The position numbers and the translations under genes were made by a program. Below the pieces are notes generated by a model. That model was not told the DNA's origin and did not search any database. It saw only the letters and a program-made list of their open reading frames with translations. From Ruegeria sp. HKCCD8929 (GTDB lineage Bacteria > Pseudomonadota > Alphaproteobacteria > Rhodobacterales > Rhodobacteraceae): DNA of 64,000 bases. Below are positions 24,588-31,938 of the stretch, one piece after another. Location of the stretch: assembly GCF_013031405.1 (NCBI RefSeq), contig NZ_WPZY01000002.1, positions 248,001 through 312,000 on the forward strand, written 5' to 3'. Position 1 is the first letter of the stretch. The number at the start of each line of letters is the position of its first letter.

Positions 24588-25419
24588 CTTGTTCCTCTCT
24601 TGGATGCGGTAGGAACTCTGATGGAACAGTGATCCGGAATTTTGGGTGCAGCTTGCCACCCTTTACAAATGACCGATCCCCCGATCCGAGATTGACCGAG
24701 GTTTCGTCGATGTGTTTGCGCCACGCATGGTCATGTCGATCAGCAAAGACGAAGAACAACCGCTTGACCTGAATGCTGTTGCAGGCTTTCAAGGTCGCCA
24801 TCATGCGACGCGGACGCAAATTCACAAGCCCCTGGAACATCATGTCGATGTTGTGAAAACTCTCATGGATCGGTAGCTCGTTCAGTGCTTCCAGTATCGC
24901 CCTTTCAGGTGAGGACAGTGTAAGTGACCAGCGCCACGGTGGCTGGGCATGTGGGCCGTCGTTGGGTTTCATCCCTGTATCCAGGCTGGTGTCAGGTTTG
25001 GAGAAGAGCTTGCGGTTGCGCAGTTCAAACTTGGCATTGGTTTGAACAGACTTGAGCCATCCCGGTATCTTATCTCCGTAAAGAAAGACCCGTTCATCTG
25101 CACCCATTGTTACATAGTGGCCATGGCCGCGACGCCGGAGTGCTGTGGTGCCACCGACATGAACCTTGTACTGCATCAAAACCTGCATTGAGAGAATCAG
25201 CAGCTCCCAGTCGGGGATTTCAGCAGCGCCCTCGGTCGATGACTGGACAGGCCGCCGGTATAGCCCATGCGCTTCACGTGTCAGCCAGCCGCTTTTGAGG
25301 TATTTTGTTGCGAGCTGCCGTGAAATCCCTTGTGAGCCAAGCCACTTGGAATCGACAAAGAAGCCGTGCGGGACGGATTCAAGCAGATTCCTTAGGTTTT
25401 TCTCTTTTTGTAACTCCAT
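24577..25419 (-). CDS. abiEi: AbiEi antitoxin and autorepressor
   Basis: A 280-residue AbiEi-family antitoxin. The N-terminal winged helix (KWLGSQGISRQLATKYLKSGWLTREAHGLYRR) should bind its own promoter, and the large C-terminal domain (HVGGTTALRRRGHGHYV, SSPERAILEALNELP) is typical of the family. It overlaps the toxin gene. In the described type IV systems AbiEi acts by repression and by counteracting toxin activity, not by direct binding. It is probably transcribed from the A+T-rich gap 25420-25513. Confidence 0.9.
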   Translation of the reverse strand: MELQKEKNLRNLLESVPHGFFVDSKWLGSQGISRQLATKYLKSGWLTREAHGLYRRPVQSSTEGAAEIPDWELLILSMQVLMQYKVHVGGTTALRRRGHGHYVTMGADERVFLYGDKIPGWLKSVQTNAKFELRNRKLFSKPDTSLDTGMKPNDGPHAQPPWRWSLTLSSPERAILEALNELPIHESFHNIDMMFQGLVNLRPRRMMATLKACNSIQVKRLFFVFADRHDHAWRKHIDETSVNLGSGDRSFVKGGKLHPKFRITVPSEFLPHPREEQDGQ

Positions 25420-25513
25420 AGTTTACAAAATAGCACGAACGCAAAGGGTGGGCAAGAAATCACTTTGAAAAACCAGATTTTTGAAAACTCAAAGTTTGCA
25501 AAATGGCCGAACT

Positions 25514-26086
25514 TCAATGTTCGAGGCCAGAGTGATCTTCTAACTCTCCAATCCGCCGCCGTAGCGTCCATGGGTGGACGCCATGCAGCGCGGCGAGTTC
25601 ATCAATACTGGCTTCACCATTCTCAAGCCTCTGTTGCGCACTCCGGATTTGCCGGTCGCTCACCTTTGGTGGCCTGCCGATCCGCTTACCCCGTTTGCGC
25701 GCAGCTTCCAGCCCCTGTTTCGTGCGATCTGAAAGCATTGCACGTTCAAACTCGGCCAAGGCGCTGATGATCGTGTAGATGACTTTGCCAAAAGGCGTGG
25801 ATGTATCCACATTCAGATTGGCGATCTGGATATCTATCCCGCGCGCATGCAAGCGTTCCAGCTCATTCAGGGCGTCATTGGCGGAACGGTAGGCACGGTC
25901 CAGATCAAGAATGACGAAGGTGTCTCCGGGTTTCAGCCTAGAAATCACGGTTTCATAGACAGGCCTGACAGGCGCAAGGGCTGAGAGCTTTTCGATATGT
26001 AACTCGTCGCAGATGGGTTTGAGCGCATCGACTTGACGATCCTCACACTGGTCTTTTGTGCTGACGCGTAGATATCCTATTTTCAT
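25514..26086 (-). CDS. small serine resolvase/invertase
   Basis: A 190-residue resolvase/invertase of standard length. It has the catalytic domain with YLRVSTKDQ (nucleophile Ser9), LDLDRAYRS and EFERAMLSDRTKQG, then a C-terminal helix-turn-helix (ASIDELAALHGVHPWTLRRRI). It is distinct from the large recombinase at 4455. It likely resolves multimers or inverts a segment. Palindromic sites lie just upstream of its start and may be its crossover or operator sites. Confidence 0.9.
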   Translation of the reverse strand: MKIGYLRVSTKDQCEDRQVDALKPICDELHIEKLSALAPVRPVYETVISRLKPGDTFVILDLDRAYRSANDALNELERLHARGIDIQIANLNVDTSTPFGKVIYTIISALAEFERAMLSDRTKQGLEAARKRGKRIGRPPKVSDRQIRSAQQRLENGEASIDELAALHGVHPWTLRRRIGELEDHSGLEH

Positions 26087-26101
26087 GCTATTTCAGAGCC
26101 T

Positions 26102-26280
26102 TACCAGATTTGGTAGGTCATGCACTTGTATGCACGAATCCGACCCTTTCTGTGTTTCGGCTAAAAGGTGTGGTGCGTTTCACCGTGAAATGCGCCAAGC
26201 CTTTGATATTCCTAACTTCTGTTTTCATTCTATCAAATCTGATAGAGGAAATACAAATATCACATAACCGGTCGGTTATG
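26102..26280. repeat. three palindromes between the resolvase and the Rap1a-like gene
   Basis: Three perfect inverted repeats occur in under 180 bp: TACCAgattTGGTA at 26102-26115, CTATCAaatcTGATAG at 26230-26245 and CATAACCGGTCGGTTATG at 26263-26280. The last includes the start codon of the Rap1a-like gene. The first two share an AAATC/GATTT centre and may be related. The array could be resolvase res subsites or operators for the divergent genes. Confidence 0.5.
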
Positions 26281-26640
26281 CGCGACAAGAAACTGTTAAC
26301 ATTAAGGAAATATTCACAATTTTCTGCAATGATACTGGCTACAGCAACGTTTCTTGCCGCTGGCAAAGACGCTGCTGCCCTCACTGCCGATGATGTGCTG
26401 AACAACATGTCCAACGATCAGGGCATCAGCTATGTCAACGGCGTGGTCGAGGGATTGGCAACTGCAAGGTGGTTGGCCGACAGGCCCGAGCCGTCAGGGA
26501 TGCAATGCATCTATGAATGGTACTACCAGACCCCGATTGAGCCTGTGTGGAACTCGGTGGTGCAGTGGCTGGAAAGGCATCCGGATCAACAAGTGGGGAT
26601 TTTGATGCAGGTTTTGATTAACAGGGAATGCGGGGAGTAA
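26278..26640 (+). CDS. Rap1a/Tai-like secreted protein
   Basis: I take the ATG at 26278 (MRDKKLLTLRK), which gives a classical signal peptide (FSAMILATATFLAAGKDAAA); longer upstream frames have no such structure. The mature part (LTADDVLNNMSNDQGISYVNGVVEG) matches the Rap1a/Tai fold known from T6SS immunity proteins and from many conjugative elements, with a pair of cysteines (GMQCIYEW, NRECGE). It is about 120 residues, as usual. It ends one base before the GTG of the next gene, so they are coupled. Confidence 0.68.
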   Translation: MRDKKLLTLRKYSQFSAMILATATFLAAGKDAAALTADDVLNNMSNDQGISYVNGVVEGLATARWLADRPEPSGMQCIYEWYYQTPIEPVWNSVVQWLERHPDQQVGILMQVLINRECGE

Positions 26641-27381
26641 GTGCTGCAATTAGGTGACCATTTTAGATCAGTAGACGGAAGGCAGCGTTCCGATTGGGAG
26701 CGCCTTCAACGGCAATTCGCCCGTAAGCGCCACGAGAATGAGCGCCGTGAAAAGCTGGACGACCGAATGGAAGACAACGCCGCAGCGTTCGCGGCAGGTA
26801 TGACCATGGCAACACAGATGGAAATCGAGCAATTCGAAATTCGTCTGAGCAGCTATGAGGAGGCCACGGTTGTGGCGCTCCTTGAAAATCAAGAACGGTT
26901 GGACGCAGTGAACGTGCGTTTGTTGGCGATGCTGGATCAAGCTTATGTCATGGATGATGGTCGCCGGGTTTTCCGAACGATGGATGGCTTGCAGGTATTT
27001 GATGAGTTTGGGCAGGAGGTCTCCCACGACGAAATCGACCCGGCCATGATCAGCGATGAACATCCATTCTGGGAGGACTACCAACCTGCCTTTGCAGAAC
27101 AACAGGCGCTGATGAATGAACGTGACGAACTGCTAGCGTTTCAGGAGCGCCTAGATGAAGCGCGTGAGGAAATCGCGGATGGCGAGATTTCCAAGGCTGA
27201 GCTTGAAGACCTAGATGCCGAACTTGCTGATATGATGCCACCTTCTGTTCGTCCGCACGTACCGGGCATGGAAATGCCGGAAGCTGCGCCCGAACTGGCA
27301 GCATCCTTTTCCAGATCAGCGGCAATCCCACAAGTGCCAAGTATCGGCGCGGCAACACCAGCTTTGTCCCCAATTCAGTAA
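26641..27381 (+). CDS. coiled-coil accessory protein of the mobilizable element
   Basis: A 246-residue protein starting at a GTG directly after the stop of the Rap1a-like gene. It is largely helical and charged (ERLQRQFARKRHENERREKLDDR; EQQALMNERDELLAFQERLDEAREE), with a proline-rich tail. No enzymatic motif is seen. It converges on the relaxase gene, with one base between the stops. A relaxosome or transfer accessory role fits the neighbourhood but is inferred. Confidence 0.66.
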   Translation: MLQLGDHFRSVDGRQRSDWERLQRQFARKRHENERREKLDDRMEDNAAAFAAGMTMATQMEIEQFEIRLSSYEEATVVALLENQERLDAVNVRLLAMLDQAYVMDDGRRVFRTMDGLQVFDEFGQEVSHDEIDPAMISDEHPFWEDYQPAFAEQQALMNERDELLAFQERLDEAREEIADGEISKAELEDLDAELADMMPPSVRPHVPGMEMPEAAPELAASFSRSAAIPQVPSIGAATPALSPIQ

Positions 27382-27382
27382 T

Positions 27383-30157
27383 CTACATCGTGCGTTGTTG
27401 CCCTCTGGTGCTGGAGCGATCAGAACCAATAATCGCCATATCAAACTGTCGATTTTGGCCCTTCCGAGAAATCTCACTGGCCGTATAAAACTGCGCTTCT
27501 TCCCGATGGCGCGTCATAGCTACATACGCCAGATTTTCATCCAAAGACCGGCTGGACAGGACAAAGCTCTGATCCACTGTGCAACCTTGCGCGCGGTGGA
27601 TGCTGACAGCGAAGCCGTGGTCAATGTAAGGAAAATCTTCTGGTGAAATCGTCAGGTGACGAGCGTTGTCTTCGTCATCTGTATCCAGACGCACCATGAG
27701 CTTGCCATCTGAAATCCCTGTCACGGTGCCGAGCATTCCATTGCGCACGTCGAGGGATTTGTCGTTGCGCGTGAACAGCAGGCGATCCCCTGCGACAAAA
27801 GCCCGAGGGCCGGTTTCGGTTTCAACCATGATCTCTTCGCCTATGTTACCCTGGATTTTCCGTGCAGATCGAATGGCCTGATTGATGGCGTGGACATCTT
27901 TGCGACGATGAGCCAGTGCCAATCGGGATTTGGTGTCGCCGAAATTGCGATAGCTGGCCATATAGTCTTCGACCAAGCCAGCAATCGCCTGATCTCTGTT
28001 TTGTTCGACATGAACGGCATCGTGATCCGCATAGGCCTGAAGCGCTGCTTCTGTTTGACCCTTGGCCAAATCTATTGACGCCCGACGTTGCCAAGGCGAT
28101 TTCTGTCTCCGGATTTCGGTTAGACGGGCCGCGCCAACCTTTTCTGTGATTTCCGCAAAAGGTGTTCCGGCTTCAATCGGTTGAAGCTGATCAGGATCAC
28201 CAATCAACACCAGTTTGCATCCCCGCTTTTGAAGCTCATCGGTGACGCGCGCAAGTTGCCGGGTGCCAACCATACCTGCTTCGTCGATAACGACGACAGA
28301 CCCTGATCCAACGGGTTCATAGCCGTTTTTCCAGCTTGCTTCCAAAGAGGCCAAGGTTCGAGAGGTTATTCCTGAGGCGGATTGTAGGCTGTCTGCGGCT
28401 TTTCCTGCCAAAGCCGCACCATGGACATCAAATCCTTGGCGCTCCCATGCTTTCCGGGCAACGGATAGCAATGTGCTTTTACCTGCGCCTGCCAAGCCAA
28501 CGACGCAACTCAGTTGGTTTGGTGCAAGTAAATGTTCGCAGGCCGCAACTTGCTCGTCGCTCAGCGTTGCGCCGAAACGCTTTTGCAAGCGGTTGTTTTC
28601 CTGCTGGATAGCGCGAGAAATTTCACCATCTGAAACGCGAAAGCCGCCGCTTCTCGACAGATCGCGTGCTTGCGACATGAGTTGTCGTGTCGTCTCAACA
28701 AATTCCTTGGTGGTATAAGTGTCGTCATCAGAACCGGACACCAGTACCAGTTCGCGCGATGTCATCGCTTGGTCCGTCAATGCCGACAGAAGAGCTACAT
28801 CATCGAAAAACTCAGCGAGACCGCGTGCCACATCAGCTCGGGTAAAGCTGGCTTGTTTCTCAGAGATATGGCCAAGGATCAAATCAGGTTGCGCTTCCAA
28901 TTGCGATGCGGAAAACGGTGCCATCTCACGCGGTAAAATGAGCGGTTGGTTCGGATCAAGCCCAAAGGCTTGGCGATTTGGACGGTTCCCATCCGTGAAG
29001 AAGTCATACTCTGCTTTCGCCAGTTTGAACTTGCGTTCGAGGACACGTCGTTCTGTCAGGTGGCGATCAATGAGAGCTTGTTTTTCGTGGCTGTCGCGTT
29101 TGGCGCAGTCAGCCGCGTCTTCTGCCAGTTCCGAGCATACCCTGTCATATTGTCCTGTCAGGCGCGCCCAGGCCGCTTTGATGCCTGTGGGAAGTCGGTT
29201 AGACCGCGCCTGAATTTCTCTGATTGATCTGGCCTCATGTCCAGCTTTGAGAGCTGCCCGTTCGTCACGTTGGCGTGCAACAAGTTCAGATTGTTGCTCT
29301 TCCAGCACCGCGATGGTCCGCTTGAAATCCCGTTCGGAATGACCCGGTGCAGTTTCAGGATCAGACTTGGATTGGTTCAGTATGGCTAACGCATCGTCAA
29401 GCGATGGAAGCGCTGCCTCATGGCCGAGGCGCGCGCGGATGGCTTTGGGCTTTACACCGAGCCAGCGGGAGAGCGAGTAAACCTCGCCATCGGCGTCCAC
29501 AGCTACAAACCCACGACGGTTCCCACGCGCCAAACAAAACCCGTGCTGCCATAGAGCGGCAGCAAATGCGGCACGGGAATCTGATTGCTCCCAGCATCGC
29601 TGAAAGAGCTTCTTCAATTCGGCTGGATTCTCTTTGGCACGGCGGGCCTGTTTTGCTTCCGCGCCTGAATAGCTTTCTTTCGCGCGGTCTTTGGAATCAC
29701 GCAGGCCGTTTGGCATATCCCAGCCATGTTCAAGATAGAGTTCGCGTGAAATGTCGCGAAGCCGGTATTTCGTATGCGGCAGGTCAATCGCCCGCATTTT
29801 CTCCACATTGATCCGGGACCAAACGCAATGCGCGTGACGGCGGCCATGCTTTTCGTGAAACACGATGGCGCGTGGTTGGCCAGTCAGACCCAGCCTACGC
29901 TCGATATCTTCAATTGCCTTCTCAAATGCCTCGACAGATACACGCGCGTTTTGCGGTGGGTTCAGGCTGAGTGAATACAGATATTGCTGGCACTTGGTGC
30001 CAAGTGAAACCGCCTCAATCTCTTTGAACGCACCAGCCAGACTGGAGGACATGAACCCGCGCAATTCGTGAATCTCCGCATGTTCGTTGTCATCGACATT
30101 TAGCAAGTGCCTGGCGAGTTCCTGACCAAACCCTCGTTGATTGCCTTTCAGGATCAT
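27383..30157 (-). CDS. MobP-type relaxase fused to a RecD/TraI-like helicase
   Basis: A 924-residue protein. The N-terminal relaxase domain (1-~170) has the family signature MILKGNQRGFGQELARHLLN, the YLYSLSLNPP segment and the metal-binding HGRRHAHCVWSRI motif. A central linker of about 300 residues follows. The C-terminal superfamily I helicase carries Walker A VVGLAGAGKST (about 555), VVIDEAGMVGTRQL (Walker B) and the late motif HRAQGCTVDQSFVL. It nicks the transfer origin, stays bound to the 5' end and unwinds the strand. The start overlaps the MobC stop (ATGA). Confidence 0.93.
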   Translation of the reverse strand: MILKGNQRGFGQELARHLLNVDDNEHAEIHELRGFMSSSLAGAFKEIEAVSLGTKCQQYLYSLSLNPPQNARVSVEAFEKAIEDIERRLGLTGQPRAIVFHEKHGRRHAHCVWSRINVEKMRAIDLPHTKYRLRDISRELYLEHGWDMPNGLRDSKDRAKESYSGAEAKQARRAKENPAELKKLFQRCWEQSDSRAAFAAALWQHGFCLARGNRRGFVAVDADGEVYSLSRWLGVKPKAIRARLGHEAALPSLDDALAILNQSKSDPETAPGHSERDFKRTIAVLEEQQSELVARQRDERAALKAGHEARSIREIQARSNRLPTGIKAAWARLTGQYDRVCSELAEDAADCAKRDSHEKQALIDRHLTERRVLERKFKLAKAEYDFFTDGNRPNRQAFGLDPNQPLILPREMAPFSASQLEAQPDLILGHISEKQASFTRADVARGLAEFFDDVALLSALTDQAMTSRELVLVSGSDDDTYTTKEFVETTRQLMSQARDLSRSGGFRVSDGEISRAIQQENNRLQKRFGATLSDEQVAACEHLLAPNQLSCVVGLAGAGKSTLLSVARKAWERQGFDVHGAALAGKAADSLQSASGITSRTLASLEASWKNGYEPVGSGSVVVIDEAGMVGTRQLARVTDELQKRGCKLVLIGDPDQLQPIEAGTPFAEITEKVGAARLTEIRRQKSPWQRRASIDLAKGQTEAALQAYADHDAVHVEQNRDQAIAGLVEDYMASYRNFGDTKSRLALAHRRKDVHAINQAIRSARKIQGNIGEEIMVETETGPRAFVAGDRLLFTRNDKSLDVRNGMLGTVTGISDGKLMVRLDTDDEDNARHLTISPEDFPYIDHGFAVSIHRAQGCTVDQSFVLSSRSLDENLAYVAMTRHREEAQFYTASEISRKGQNRQFDMAIIGSDRSSTRGQQRTM

Positions 30158-30603
30158 TCGCGCAACCCGAGGGCCTTGATCAGCACCGTGCGGATCAGTA
30201 GAACATGATCATAGGCTTCATGGATTTGCGCCTTGGTCTCGTCATCAATGGCCAATGAGCCGACATTAGCATGGTAGGCCAGTTGATTTAGGTTGTTTGC
30301 GATTCTGGACTGACCAAGCAGCCCCAAGATTTGGGCCAGTGCCTGCTTGTCAGCAACAGATGCAGTTGAGCGGGGTTTGCGCCTCGGTAGGGTTTTCCCA
30401 AGAACCTGCGCGCGAATGTAGGTTGCTAGTGCCATACTACCGGCAAGCTCTTTCAGTCGGGCGTGATCTTCGACGGACAGCCTGAGCGTCACACGGGGAC
30501 AAGAGCGCGTTGTTTTATGCTTAGGCTGTTTCTGAGTGTTCTTCTTCGATGTGGCTGAGGAGGCATTGCTGACCAGATCAAATTCATGCTGGAGCGTCTT
30601 CAT
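30154..30603 (-). CDS. mobC: MobC-like relaxosome DNA-binding protein
   Basis: A 149-residue protein with a basic N-terminus, then a ribbon-helix-helix region (RVTLRLSVEDHARLKELAGSM, about 37-57) and the MobC-type segment LGQSRIANNLNQLAYHANVGSL. Such proteins bind the transfer origin and melt DNA for the relaxase. Both junctions overlap by ATGA (with the relaxase and with the 65-residue gene), so all three form one mobilization operon. The transfer origin itself was not identified. Confidence 0.87.
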   Translation of the reverse strand: MKTLQHEFDLVSNASSATSKKNTQKQPKHKTTRSCPRVTLRLSVEDHARLKELAGSMALATYIRAQVLGKTLPRRKPRSTASVADKQALAQILGLLGQSRIANNLNQLAYHANVGSLAIDDETKAQIHEAYDHVLLIRTVLIKALGLRE

Positions 30604-30797
30604 AGCGACGGCCCCCGCATCTTCGGACCGGACCGTCTAGGGGCAGCGTTTACCTCAGCTTTCGCGGCTTGCTCAAACTCCCGAAGCTTGTGGATAAGTT
30701 CCGGCTCAGCCTTGAGAATGGCATCCCATTCCTCTAACTCACTAAGAACAGCTTGCACCTTTTCAGAGTTCGAACTGACTCCGGTCTGGCGCACCAA
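30600..30797 (-). CDS. small helical protein at the right end of element B
   Basis: A 65-residue protein coupled to mobC by an ATGA overlap. The central helix (KVQAVLSELEEWDAILKAEPELIHKLREFEQAAKAE) is strongly amphipathic. The start is uncertain: TTG at 30797, GTG at 30794, or an internal GTG. The first codons coincide with a heptamer shared with the left attachment site, so, like the recombinase gene at the other end, this gene may run into the junction. No family recognised. Confidence 0.55.
   Translation of the reverse strand: MVRQTGVSSNSEKVQAVLSELEEWDAILKAEPELIHKLREFEQAAKAEVNAAPRRSGPKMRGPSL
30790..30796. other. candidate right junction of element B
   Basis: The heptamer CGCACCA occurs here and as the last seven bases of the tRNA-Leu fragment at 4501-4507. 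Large serine recombinases leave only a short shared core at both ends, so a 7-bp match at the tRNA end and at the edge of the mobilization operon is what integration would give. It also marks the shift from element genes to unrelated sequence. The match is short and could be chance. Confidence 0.4.
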
Positions 30798-31376
30798 ATC
30801 CTACGAATAACATACTGAAAATAAACGGTAGTGCTCATAGTTGCATCGGGTGGTCTGCCAGATCGCTCTCTTTGGAAAGTCGGCATGGAAATTGCGCTTT
30901 ATTTGCATCAGCCTGTGGCTGGTGAGGGCGTAGCGAGCTTGCGGTGGCTCGATGGAAAACTTCGCAGTTGCGCCCCAGGCTCAATCGTTCGGCGCAGCAT
31001 AGGACTGGTCCGTGCGCAAATTGGGCTCGGTGAAGCAATGAATCGGTGTCCTTCCATTCCCGATCCAGAATAGCTCAGAGTTGGTTTTGCCTGTTAGCTA
31101 GTCAGATGCTCCACAGGAGGAGCCAAAGAATAAGGTATTGCGCAAATTGCAATTTACGGCCATTTGTTCTTGCTTTGTCCGGGCCGCGCAACTATATCGT
31201 CTTCAGGGACCGCTTGGGACTGCGAACAATCCGACACGGAACTCGCAACAACCGGACGAGCGACAACCCTTTCGCCGACCTGCGTCAAAGGTCTTCGTCT
31301 TGGGACGTTAATCCAAAAAAATCAGTGGGCTCCGCGGGCCCGAAACCTTAACGGTTAAGCTGGCTTGACCTCCGTT
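30798..31376. other. intergenic region, no convincing gene
   Basis: About 580 bp with no ORF that looks protein-coding. It contains no tRNA, IS or obvious transfer origin. Its 3' end carries a small palindrome (CTTAAC-G-GTTAAG, 31347-31359) and a TTGACC hexamer (31365-31370) that may serve the tiny ORF downstream. If the right junction of element B is at 30796, this is the chromosomal sequence that originally followed tRNA-Leu. Confidence 0.5.
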
Positions 31377-31388
31377 ATGGAGGATTTC

Positions 31389-31481
31389 ATGCAAGTTTTG
31401 GATTATTGGACGAGGTTGTCGGCTTCGGAGAAAGTCGCAGTCATAGCTCTGCTAGTTCAGATCGTTGATATTTTCATCTGA
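31389..31481 (+). CDS. 30-aa hydrophobic small protein followed by a strong terminator
   Basis: A GGAGG five bases before the ATG at 31389 gives the peptide start MQVLDYWTRLSASEKVAVIA, ending LLVQIVDIFI. The last 17 residues form a membrane-spanning helix. An in-frame ATG four codons upstream is possible but overlaps the ribosome site. A palindrome and a TTGACC box lie upstream and a perfect intrinsic terminator begins six bases after the stop, so it is a compact stand-alone unit. It could be a type I toxin-like membrane peptide, a small membrane regulator or the coding part of a regulatory RNA. Confidence 0.5.
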   Translation: MQVLDYWTRLSASEKVAVIALLVQIVDIFI

Positions 31482-31486
31482 AGAGG

Positions 31487-31519
31487 GGGCGGCGCCAAAG
31501 CCAGGCGCCGCCCTTTTTT
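31487..31519 (+). terminator. intrinsic terminator after the small hydrophobic ORF
   Basis: A perfect 10-bp stem, GGGCGGCGCC (31487-31496) with GGCGCCGCCC (31504-31513), a seven-base loop and six T's. It is among the strongest terminators in the window and supports real transcription of the 30-residue ORF. Confidence 0.88.
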
Positions 31520-31616
31520 GTAAGACGTTTCCAGGGCCCCAACGTTTCAGTCTTGTGCGAATGGTGATGGCATTGCACGAGACCTGACCATGACAAGGGG
31601 CACGGCTGTGGACCGG

Positions 31617-31847
31617 CTATTCGATGAGTTCTTCGATCTCGGATGCCATGTCGACGGCCGCTTTCACATCCGTGATTTTGGTGTCGTCCAGCGGGTCTCC
31701 AGATTCGACGACCGCCTTGATTGCCGCGAAGGCCTGAAGGGTGCGATCCAGAAGCCGGGGCGCGGGCTGGTCGGTGCCCAAGGCGCCGGACTTTGCCACC
31801 TCTATGGCGAGTTTCATCAGGTCAATGCGTTGTGCAACGTTCAGCAT
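31617..31847 (-). CDS. hypothetical 76-aa helical protein
   Basis: A small acidic protein, almost entirely helical (MLNVAQRIDLMKLAIEVAKS...VDMASEIEELIE). Codon use is like the surrounding core genes. It is monocistronic; a palindromic GTGAGTCAC element lies about 65 bases upstream of its start and also occurs at the promoter of the FlgO/TPR gene, so the two may share a regulator. No function recognised. Confidence 0.65.
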   Translation of the reverse strand: MLNVAQRIDLMKLAIEVAKSGALGTDQPAPRLLDRTLQAFAAIKAVVESGDPLDDTKITDVKAAVDMASEIEELIE

Positions 31848-31911
31848 CCGGGCCCTCGTAGGTTCATATCTCGGTTGTTACAGAGATACTCCGGGCCGTG
31901 GAGTGGGGAGA

Positions 31912-31925
31912 GTGAGTCACAGTGA
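31912..31925. promoter_or_regulatory. GTGAGTCAC-type candidate operator, copy 1
   Basis: The 14-mer GTGAGTCACAGTGA contains the palindrome GTGA-G-TCAC plus an extra GTGA half-site. An inverted copy with one mismatch lies at 33584-33597, on the other side of the FlgO/TPR gene. This copy lies between that gene's stop and the promoter of the 76-residue gene. Confidence 0.4.
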
Positions 31926-31938
31926 AGGCCGGCGTGAT

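Noticed and set aside
4508..30797. CRISPR array in the element
   Set aside because: No regularly spaced direct repeats of 25-40 bases were seen and no cas genes are present.
30798..31376. Transfer origin of element B in this gap
   Set aside because: No inverted repeat with an adjacent nick-like sequence was recognised, and the gap probably lies outside the element.
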